Assembly (NCBI GenBank): GCA_964425215.1
Contig: CAYRLW010000035.1
Coordinates: 1-39,727, forward strand
Direction of reading: 5' to 3'
Source: CAYRLW01 sp964425215
Lineage (GTDB): Bacteria; Spirochaetota; Spirochaetia; Treponematales; Breznakiellaceae
DNA length: 39,727 bases
Within the stretch, counting starts at the first letter, position 1. The number at the start of each line of letters is the position of its first letter. The position numbers and the translations under genes are program-made. The notes under the pieces were generated by a model. It saw only the letters and a list, made by a program, of their open reading frames with translations, ran no database searches and was not told where the DNA came from. Below are positions 33,234-39,727 of the stretch, piece by piece.

Positions 33234-34013
33234 TTAAACAATAAATTCGATGCTTTCACAGTCGATTCGGTAGGGAATTCGTATCATACCCTTCTGTATC
33301 TCGATAAAAGCTTCTTTTTTCTGGGACCCTTGTCCATATTTTAAAAGTACCGGGTACCGGCCATTAGGCGGCGTTAATCTCGCGGTAGCGCGTACGTTAA
33401 AAATGATCCCGTCGGACCTCGGGGTAGGAGGAACATCGACCAGATCAATTTCCACGTTTCGCCCGAGAAGGTTAGACGCCTCGACGAGGTCGCCCGACAC
33501 AATCGCGGCGCGGATACGGCTTGAACTAATAGGCAGATCACCCATCAATACGGGTGGAACCACCTCTGTTACGATACTGGATGCTTCGTTCATTTTTTTT
33601 AGAAGAACCACATCCGTATCAAGACGATACCCACAGCGAAAATCACTACCTACCGCTAGATAACGCAGATTTCCCCTTTCTTTTAAAAGATCGACAAATT
33701 CTATCCCCCTAAGTTTACTGAAATTTCCGGAAAAGTCAATCAGCACGACCAGATGGATCCCCAATTCTTCTAGCAACCGTAACTTCTGCCTAAGGCTGGT
33801 TATATCCCCCCCCTGGGATGAACGCCGGAGTAGGTGTTTAGGATTGGTTTGAAAGGTGATAGCCACGGGTAACAGGGTCCCATTTTGACTGACCACCCGA
33901 CGGATAAGCTCCTGGTGACCCCGGTGTACCCCGTCAAAAACCCCAATGGTCATGGCCGATGGGGCCAGCGGCGGGGAGTTGGAACAAAAGGATTGCCAAT
34001 CAAGGACGGTCAT
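33234..34013 (-). CDS. ribF: RibF-like FMN adenylyltransferase, flavokinase motifs missing
   Basis: A 259-residue protein. Residues about 1-175 are the nucleotidyltransferase domain that turns FMN and ATP into FAD, with IGVFDGVHRGHQELI (24-38) and the ISSSRIRAAI motif. Bifunctional RibF has about 310 residues and a C-terminal riboflavin kinase barrel with a PTAN motif and a catalytic Glu. Here the C-terminal 80 residues keep a beta-rich outline (PPNGRYPVLLKYG) but show no PTAN-type motif. The protein may therefore make only FAD, or be structural in the kinase part. The start overlaps truB by 14 bases. Confidence 0.88.
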   Translation of the reverse strand: MTVLDWQSFCSNSPPLAPSAMTIGVFDGVHRGHQELIRRVVSQNGTLLPVAITFQTNPKHLLRRSSQGGDITSLRQKLRLLEELGIHLVVLIDFSGNFSKLRGIEFVDLLKERGNLRYLAVGSDFRCGYRLDTDVVLLKKMNEASSIVTEVVPPVLMGDLPISSSRIRAAIVSGDLVEASNLLGRNVEIDLVDVPPTPRSDGIIFNVRATARLTPPNGRYPVLLKYGQGSQKKEAFIEIQKGMIRIPYRIDCESIEFIV

Positions 34014-34920
34014 ACACGTACCCGTAGCGCCAATGACCGTCTTTTTGCGTTATAACCGCCAAAAAACGTCCGTCCTGGGTGAAGACACCCCCAAAATTAT
34101 GAGAACCCCTAGGATTATCGGACCTTAGCGGTGAAAGCCTTTCAAATTTCAAGGGCCTACCTAAAGAAATATCCCGGGCCACCTCAGGCTCCGCCTCAAA
34201 GACTGTCGCCCCCAGGGCTTCAAAGGCGGCGGGATCCACTTTTTTTAACGCCCCCCGCAAAACCTCTGATGCGGTTTCAATATCCGTACCATCGAACGCG
34301 TCGGAGAGGGAAAACCCGCCGACCGAAGTCCGGACGAGTTTTTCCACGAAGGCCCGGGCTCCAAGAGCTCGGGCCAAATCTCTGGCCAAAGAACGGATGT
34401 AGGTACCGGAGGAACAGTGAATTCGAAAGGTGGCCCGGGGAGCTTGGAAATCGAGGAGTTTAAAATCGTATATATCGATGGTCCGGCTTTTCATTTCCAC
34501 CGAAACTCCCGAACGTGCTAAATCGGAAGCCCTTTTCCCTTGAATATGAATGGCCGAATATTCCGGGGGGGTTTGCGAAATAGTGCCGGTAAAGGAGGGT
34601 AATATGGCAAGAATGGCGTCCTTGGTTGGGATCTCCGAACGGGCGATTTCGACCCCTTCGCTATCCAGGGTATCCGTTTCGATGCCGAAATAGAACACCC
34701 CTTCGTAGACCTTGTCCTGGGAGGAAAACCACGGAACCAGCTTGGTTGACCGCCCAACCAGGAGCACCAAAAGGCCTTCGGCAAACTTATCCAGGGTACC
34801 CGTATGTCCCACCCGACGGGTACCTAGGGATCTTTTAACGAGGGAAAGGGATTCAAAAGAGGTTAGGCCTGCGTTTTTTTTTAATAGGAGATATCCATCC
34901 GCGTCACTGTCCTTCTTCAC
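34000..34920 (-). CDS. truB: tRNA pseudouridine-55 synthase
   Basis: TruB, which makes the universal pseudouridine 55 in the T loop of tRNAs. The 306-residue chain starts with GYLLLKKNAGLTSF and carries the catalytic motif RRVGHTGTLDKFAEGLL with Asp44, then TGTISQTPPEYSAIHIQGKRA, and a C-terminal PUA-like part. I prefer the GTG at 34918-34920, with GAGGA 8 bases upstream and the usual spacing to the first strand. The frame extends upstream to a TTG at 34951-34953 inside rbfA without comparable support. The start overlaps the rbfA end by 17 bases and the 3' end overlaps ribF. Confidence 0.95.
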   Translation of the reverse strand: MKKDSDADGYLLLKKNAGLTSFESLSLVKRSLGTRRVGHTGTLDKFAEGLLVLLVGRSTKLVPWFSSQDKVYEGVFYFGIETDTLDSEGVEIARSEIPTKDAILAILPSFTGTISQTPPEYSAIHIQGKRASDLARSGVSVEMKSRTIDIYDFKLLDFQAPRATFRIHCSSGTYIRSLARDLARALGARAFVEKLVRTSVGGFSLSDAFDGTDIETASEVLRGALKKVDPAAFEALGATVFEAEPEVARDISLGRPLKFERLSPLRSDNPRGSHNFGGVFTQDGRFLAVITQKDGHWRYGYVYDRP

Positions 34921-35263
34921 TCGATAGATCCTCGATTTTTTTAACCAGATCAAAGCCCTCTCGCACCGAAGAATCCGCGTGAAACCGTAGTTTCGGGGTT
35001 TGTCGGATATGCATCCGCAGGTTTAATTGGGATTGAATAAAACCCGCCGCGCTCTGAAGCCCCTCCACACCCTTTTGAACAGAGGCCTGATCTTTAAAGC
35101 TGGAAATATAAACATCCGCGTAGGAAAGATCCCGGGAAACCGTCGCTCTGGATACGGAAAGGAAGGTATTTACCCGGGGGTCCTTAATTTTTTGTTCCAC
35201 GATTAGGGCGCCTATCTTTTCTTGTATAAGACGTCCCAACCGTTCCAACCGATATTCGGACAT
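34904..35263 (-). CDS. rbfA: 30S ribosome-binding factor A
   Basis: RbfA, a late 30S maturation and cold-adaptation factor with a KH-like fold. The 119-residue chain has the family-typical RLERLGRLIQEKIGALI start, KDPRV, SRATVSRDLSYADVYISSF and LRMHIRQTPKLRFHADSSVREG near the end. GGAAGG stands just before the ATG, which lies 11 bases after infB. Its last codons overlap truB. Confidence 0.96.
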   Translation of the reverse strand: MSEYRLERLGRLIQEKIGALIVEQKIKDPRVNTFLSVSRATVSRDLSYADVYISSFKDQASVQKGVEGLQSAAGFIQSQLNLRMHIRQTPKLRFHADSSVREGFDLVKKIEDLSSEEGQ

Positions 35264-35274
35264 ACACCTTCCCG

Positions 35275-38220
35275 TTAGGACAACTTCCGGGCAACTTCGA
35301 CCATTTCGAATACCTCGAACTGATCGCCCACTTGGATATCGTCAAACCCATCCAACCCAATTCCGCATTCGTACCCAGAGGCCACTTCGCGGGCATCGTC
35401 TTTGAACCGCTTGAGGGACGAGATTTTACCCGTAAAGACCACAATTCCTTCGCGAATAACGTTCACGCTGGCGCTTCGTTTGACCGTCCCCGTAAGAACG
35501 TAACAGCCCGCGATGGTTCCCACCTTCGGAACCTTAAAGGTATTTCGCACCTCCACGGTAGCGATAACCTCTTCTTTAGTATCCGGTTTTAACATCCCCT
35601 CCATGGCCTGCTGAATTTCCTCAACCGCCTTGTAGATTATGTTGTATTTACGGATTTCAACCTTTTCCTGGTCCGCCAGAGCCTTGGCCTGGGGGGTGGG
35701 CCGTACGTTAAACCCGATAATGATCGCGTTAGACGCTGCGGCCAAGTCCACATCCCCTTCGTTAATAGCCCCCGGTAGGGCTTGGATAACGTTAAGCCGA
35801 ACTTCCTTGGTGGATAATTTTTCCAAACTGGATCGTACCGCCTCGACCGAACCCTGCACGTCGCCCTTTATGATAACCTTTAATTCCTGGATTTCCCCGT
35901 CGCTGATCGTATCGTACAGATTATCCAGGGTTATTTTCTTAACGTTCTTGGCGTCCTCAAAGCGTTTTAATTCTTGGCGTTTTGTCGAAATACCCCGGGC
36001 GGTTCTCTCGTCCTCCACTACCTGCAGGGGATCCCCTGCGTTGGGTATTCCTTCAAAGCCCAAAACTTCCACGGGCATAGACGGCGTCGCTTCGTCTATT
36101 TTTTCGCCCTTATCGTTGAAAAGGGCCCGGACTTTCCCCGGCCATACCCCGGCGACGAAGGAGTCCCCGATCCGCAGGGTTCCCCGTTCCACGATCACCG
36201 TGGAAACGACCCCCCGACCATGATCGATCCGGGATTCTAGAATTTTACCTTCCGCTCGGCAATCGTAGTTGGCCGTCAACTCCAAAACTTCCGCCTGTAG
36301 CAGAATAGCTTCGATAAGCTTATCGATACCCAGTTTTTTCAGGGCGGATATCTCGACAAACATGGTCTGTCCGCCCCAGTCTTCGGGCATCAATCCCATT
36401 TCGGAAAGTTTGTTTTTAACCTTATCGGGGTTGGCTTCCGGTTTATCGATTTTATTGATCGCCACGATAATGGGAACCTTGGCTTCCTTGGCGTGGTTGA
36501 TCGCTTCTACCGTTTGGGGCATGACACCGTCATCCGCCGCGACCACAAGGACCACGATATCCGTAACCTGGGCGCCCCGGGCCCGCATGCGGGTAAAGGC
36601 CTCGTGTCCCGGGGTATCCAAAAAGGTGATGGCCCCGTTTGGCGTTTCCACCATGTACGCGCCGATATGCTGGGTAATCCCCCCGAACTCTCCGGCCACC
36701 ACGTCGGTACTCCGAATGGCGTCCAACAGTTTTGTTTTACCATGGTCAACGTGGCCCATTACCGTCACGACGGGAGGTCGGTGCCGCAGAGAATTTTCCC
36801 CATCCTTTTCAGTTTCTATGACCGTTTCATCGTAAAGGCTGACGATGTTGACGGTACAACCAAATTCGGAGGCCAAAATCGTGGCAGTTTCTGCGTCGAT
36901 CTGTTGATTGATGGTTACCATCATGCCCATGGACATCAATTTTTGGATTAGATCCGATGCCTTTAAATTCATCTTCCGGGCCAGTTCGGAAACAGAAACC
37001 ACTTCCATTATATCAATTGATTTGGGGACCGGATTCGCCATCCGGGTTGCCTTCTTCTTAGTTTGAAGAAGTTTTTCCTCCATCTCCTGTTCTTTCCGCT
37101 GATAGACCGGTTTTTTTGCCTTAAAGGTCTTTTTTACGGGGCCTTTCCCTTCCGCTAAAGGGACTACCGGGGCCGAGCCAGGGCGTCCACCAGGCCCCGG
37201 ACGTCCACCCGGACCGGACCGGGGAGGAAAGCCCGGTCTGGGACCGTTGTAGGGGGTTCGAGGACCGTTGTACGGGGGCCGGCTCTGGTTTGAAGGACCG
37301 TTTCGCGGTACCCCTGATGGAGCTCCGCCGTTTCCGCCGTAGGAAGAACGGGGAGGAGGACCATACCCCGGCCGGCTTACCTGGCCTTGGGGTCTGTTCG
37401 GATAGGGAGCTTGACCGGAGGCTCCACCGGGTCCAGCGGCTACACCGGAGCCACCATTATTGAACCCACCGCTGGAGTAGGAGGAAGGATTAGGATTTCT
37501 ATTACCTACCGGACGACCTCCAACCCGACCAGCGGCCGCTGCGGGCCGTTGGGGAAAGGGAGAACCGGAACTTCTATTCGGGGATCCGGAAGTATTGGAG
37601 GGACCCACGGGGCGTCCCCCTACCCGACCCGCTGCGCCGGAGGGACGGGGAGTAGGAGGCAGAGAGGCAACCCGTTCACCGGAACCTTCTGTAACCTCCC
37701 TATCGGAAGAGATTTTTTTGGATTCCGAAACCGTTTCTGCCTTAGCCGTTTCAGCCCTAGATGTTTCGTTTTTAGGCATTTCCAAGGGAGCCTTCGAGAC
37801 GCTGGAAGGAACGGCACCCCCTTTCTCAGGGGAAAGCGATGGAGCGGCGGAATCGCTCTTTTCTGCGGAAGAACGAGCTTCGGAGGATGGGGATGCTTTA
37901 GCCGTTTCGACGGGAGCGGCCGAGGTTTTAGAAACGGATTCATCCTTTCCGCCAACCTGCTCGGCCTCTTTTTCGTTTGGATGGACCACTGCTACTACTC
38001 GGGCAGGGGCTTTTTTTGCCGGAACCGGCTCAGAAACGGATGAAGAAACGGGGCTTTGAGGTTTTTTCTTTACCACCACCACCTTGCGGCGTTCCCCATG
38101 TTCCGGACCGCTGGGGGCTACGGAAGGAGACGCCGCCCCCTCCATAGATTCGGAGGCGGTTTTCGTGTGTTTAATCAGCTCCACTTTCGGTTTTTGCGTA
38201 GTATCGAATTCCTCAGCCAT
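35275..38220 (-). CDS. infB: Translation initiation factor IF-2
   Basis: IF-2, the GTPase that brings initiator tRNA to the ribosome. In the 981-residue chain the conserved part starts with an IF2_N module (about 405-460, SVSELARKMNLKASDLIQKLMSMG), followed by the G domain with GHVDHGKT (489-496), DTPGHEAF (535-542) and NKID (589-592), then domains II, III and IV. The first 390 residues are poorly conserved: a charged Ala/Ser/Lys-rich segment (about 40-190) and a Gly/Arg/Pro/Asn/Tyr-rich segment (about 195-350) with AGRVGGRPVG twice and PYNGPR and PGGRPG repeats. It begins 9 bases after nusA, with AAAGGTGG upstream. Confidence 0.98.
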   Translation of the reverse strand: MAEEFDTTQKPKVELIKHTKTASESMEGAASPSVAPSGPEHGERRKVVVVKKKPQSPVSSSVSEPVPAKKAPARVVAVVHPNEKEAEQVGGKDESVSKTSAAPVETAKASPSSEARSSAEKSDSAAPSLSPEKGGAVPSSVSKAPLEMPKNETSRAETAKAETVSESKKISSDREVTEGSGERVASLPPTPRPSGAAGRVGGRPVGPSNTSGSPNRSSGSPFPQRPAAAAGRVGGRPVGNRNPNPSSYSSGGFNNGGSGVAAGPGGASGQAPYPNRPQGQVSRPGYGPPPRSSYGGNGGAPSGVPRNGPSNQSRPPYNGPRTPYNGPRPGFPPRSGPGGRPGPGGRPGSAPVVPLAEGKGPVKKTFKAKKPVYQRKEQEMEEKLLQTKKKATRMANPVPKSIDIMEVVSVSELARKMNLKASDLIQKLMSMGMMVTINQQIDAETATILASEFGCTVNIVSLYDETVIETEKDGENSLRHRPPVVTVMGHVDHGKTKLLDAIRSTDVVAGEFGGITQHIGAYMVETPNGAITFLDTPGHEAFTRMRARGAQVTDIVVLVVAADDGVMPQTVEAINHAKEAKVPIIVAINKIDKPEANPDKVKNKLSEMGLMPEDWGGQTMFVEISALKKLGIDKLIEAILLQAEVLELTANYDCRAEGKILESRIDHGRGVVSTVIVERGTLRIGDSFVAGVWPGKVRALFNDKGEKIDEATPSMPVEVLGFEGIPNAGDPLQVVEDERTARGISTKRQELKRFEDAKNVKKITLDNLYDTISDGEIQELKVIIKGDVQGSVEAVRSSLEKLSTKEVRLNVIQALPGAINEGDVDLAAASNAIIIGFNVRPTPQAKALADQEKVEIRKYNIIYKAVEEIQQAMEGMLKPDTKEEVIATVEVRNTFKVPKVGTIAGCYVLTGTVKRSASVNVIREGIVVFTGKISSLKRFKDDAREVASGYECGIGLDGFDDIQVGDQFEVFEMVEVARKLS

Positions 38221-38229
38221 AATCCACCT

Positions 38230-39708
38230 TTACTCTTCATCTTCGTATTCGAAGCTCAACCCAATGCCACAATTAGGACAGGTTGTCATATCAGTTGTAA
38301 TTTTCGCGCCGCATTCGGGGCACTCATACTCTTCCGTCTCTTCGTCCAGCGCTTCGCCTTCCCCTGTTACCGGCTCTTCTTCTTCCGGAACCTCGGCTTG
38401 CACTTCCTCTTCCACAATTTCGACATTTTCATCGATCAGGCCCTGCAGGACCTTCAGTTGATCCGAACTAATTCCCCGAAGCTCCGAAAGCTGTTCTTCC
38501 GAAAGGGCCAAGAAATCTTCAATATATTCGATACCGTTTTCGGCTAGAGCCGCGGCAACGACGGGATCCACCCCCGGCAACTCGGCAATACGGGTAATTT
38601 CTTCCTCGTACTCCTCCGTGTCCCCAAAAAGTTCCGATACGGCCCGACGGGATTCGGAAGAAATATCCATTTCGGCGTATTGGGCTTCGGTTTTAACGTC
38701 GATATTCCAGTCCACCAGCCTATTTGCCAAACGAACGTTTAAGCCCTGTTTACCAATCGCTAAAGAGAGCTGGGATTCGTTGACCACCGCCAGGGCTTGA
38801 TGTTTCGCCTCGTCTAAAATGATCACATCCCGAACTTCCGCGGGGGACAGGGCGTTCTTTATAAAACGTCGAGGATCGGGATCGTATTTAAGAATATCGA
38901 TCTTCTCACCTTCCAACTCCCGGATAATCGATTGTATTCGGACACCCTTAAGACCCACGCAGGCTCCCACGGGGTCCACATCGTCCCGGTTGGAGTACAC
39001 GGCTAGTTTGGTTCTATACCCGGGCTCCCGGACAATCTTATGAATTTCCACGGTCTTGTCGTAGACCTCCGGAACTTCCAGCTCGAAAATAGCCCGAACA
39101 AAGTCCGTGTGGGTACGGGAAAGCACAATTTGGAGACCCGCGGGGGTCTTGTTGACCTCCGTAATCAGGGCCTTAATACGGTCGTTTACGTGGTAAACTT
39201 CCCGGGGAGATTGGTATTTCCTCGGTAAAATTCCCTCAACCTTCCCTAAATCCACGTATATCGTGCCGTTCCGTTCCCGCTGGTAGTAGCCGATAATTAT
39301 TTCGCCGACCTTATCCTTGTATTCCGAATAGAGGCTATCCTTCTGGATCTCCCGGATCGACTGATGGGCCGTCTGTTTAGCGCTTTGAACGGCGATTCGG
39401 TCAAATTCCTTTGGGTCCACTTCGATCAGCAATTCATCACCGATCTCCGCTTCCGGGTCCAGTTCCCTTGCTTCTTCCAGGTCGATTTCCGAAACCGGAT
39501 CGTAGACCCCATCGACTATTTTTTTCTTTGCGAAAATCGCCACCTGGGTATTATCGTCGTTAAAACGTACCACCGCGTTATCCGCGTTACCGTAACGGCG
39601 CTTGTACGCCGCCAGGAGGGTGTTCTCTATGGTTTTGAGGACCAGTTCCTCTGAAATACCACGATCCTGAATCAGTTGGCGGATCGCTTCGGACATATCC
39701 GATGCCAT
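38230..39708 (-). CDS. nusA: Transcription termination/antitermination protein NusA with C-terminal zinc ribbon
   Basis: NusA, which binds RNA polymerase and nascent RNA to control pausing, termination and antitermination. The 492-residue chain has the N-terminal RNA polymerase-binding domain (about 1-125), an S1 domain (about 135-200), two KH domains (about 205-345, with VGLKGVRIQSIIRELEGEKIDI and AIGKQGLNVRLANRL), and a helix-hairpin-helix-like region (about 370-430). An acidic linker (EEEVQAEVPEEEEP) leads to CPECG-x9-CPNCG (Cys463, Cys466, Cys477, Cys480), a zinc ribbon that E. coli NusA does not have. AGGAGG stands 10 bases before the ATG. It is the first gene of the cluster visible here. 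The usual upstream rimP lies outside. Confidence 0.97.
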   Translation of the reverse strand: MASDMSEAIRQLIQDRGISEELVLKTIENTLLAAYKRRYGNADNAVVRFNDDNTQVAIFAKKKIVDGVYDPVSEIDLEEARELDPEAEIGDELLIEVDPKEFDRIAVQSAKQTAHQSIREIQKDSLYSEYKDKVGEIIIGYYQRERNGTIYVDLGKVEGILPRKYQSPREVYHVNDRIKALITEVNKTPAGLQIVLSRTHTDFVRAIFELEVPEVYDKTVEIHKIVREPGYRTKLAVYSNRDDVDPVGACVGLKGVRIQSIIRELEGEKIDILKYDPDPRRFIKNALSPAEVRDVIILDEAKHQALAVVNESQLSLAIGKQGLNVRLANRLVDWNIDVKTEAQYAEMDISSESRRAVSELFGDTEEYEEEITRIAELPGVDPVVAAALAENGIEYIEDFLALSEEQLSELRGISSDQLKVLQGLIDENVEIVEEEVQAEVPEEEEPVTGEGEALDEETEEYECPECGAKITTDMTTCPNCGIGLSFEYEDEE

Positions 39709-39727
39709 CAGTCTTCAACCTCCTGTG

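Noticed and set aside
37387..38043. 218-codon open frame on the plus strand
   Set aside because: It is antisense to the low-complexity part of infB. Its Gly/Arg/Thr-rich composition mirrors that repeat region.
1..39727. Sigma-54 promoters (TGGC-N8-TTGC type) in the non-coding gaps
   Set aside because: I looked in each gap, since an activator is encoded here, and found no convincing -24/-12 pair.
1..39727. tRNA or rRNA genes, mobile elements, toxin-antitoxin or defence genes
   Set aside because: The gaps are short and show no cloverleaf, terminal inverted repeats or transposase, and all sizeable frames are explained by chromosomal genes.

Overview
The window is a housekeeping stretch of a spirochaete chromosome, most likely a member of the Treponema lineage (Treponemataceae or a relative such as the termite-gut treponemes). 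The pointers are a cytidylate kinase fused to ribosomal protein S1, a very long GreA with a C-terminal GreA module, many TPR/HEAT envelope proteins, a relaxed spirochaetal lipobox and the gene neighbourhoods. G+C is near one half by eye. I see no insertion sequence, prophage, CRISPR array, rRNA or tRNA gene.

Region 1 (about 210-11880, all leftward) is a long run: recA, folK, scpA, scpB, an RsuA/RluB-type pseudouridine synthase, cmk-rpsA, a GAF/AAA+/Fis sigma-54 activator, a membrane-anchored TPR protein, a CHASE2 adenylate/guanylate cyclase and a lipoprotein. The first six serve recombination, folate synthesis, chromosome segregation and translation. The last four look like a signalling and envelope module joined to the same transcription direction. 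A 393-base divergent spacer upstream of recA holds a good inverted repeat.

Region 2 (12274-17762) has one rightward gene, a long ribose-phosphate pyrophosphokinase, facing a leftward cluster of rpe, three secreted or membrane proteins (two with TPRs) and dtd. The last three junctions are 4-base ATGA overlaps or very short gaps.

Region 3 (17957-24039, rightward) starts at a clear sigma-70 type promoter and holds a TPR protein, a giant GreA with TPR-like and Tudor/CarD-like parts, and a von Willebrand A protein with a membrane segment and a cytoplasmic FHA-like end.

Region 4 (24107-39708, leftward) is the classic nusA-infB-rbfA-truB-ribF-rpsO-pnp order, then an M16 peptidase, dut, lptF, lptG, tgt and a secreted HEAT-repeat protein, mostly overlapping or a few bases apart. 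Hairpins flank rpsO. The cluster links transcription-translation machinery, RNA decay, nucleotide hygiene and envelope transport.

No clearly new multi-gene system stands out. The best leads are fusions and regulatory structure: an internal ribosome binding site that could release free S1 from the Cmk-S1 fusion, a Tudor/CarD-like insert in GreA, a zinc ribbon at the end of NusA, a RibF lacking flavokinase motifs, twin palindromes before the cyclase gene, and a 17-bp tandem repeat between convergent genes.
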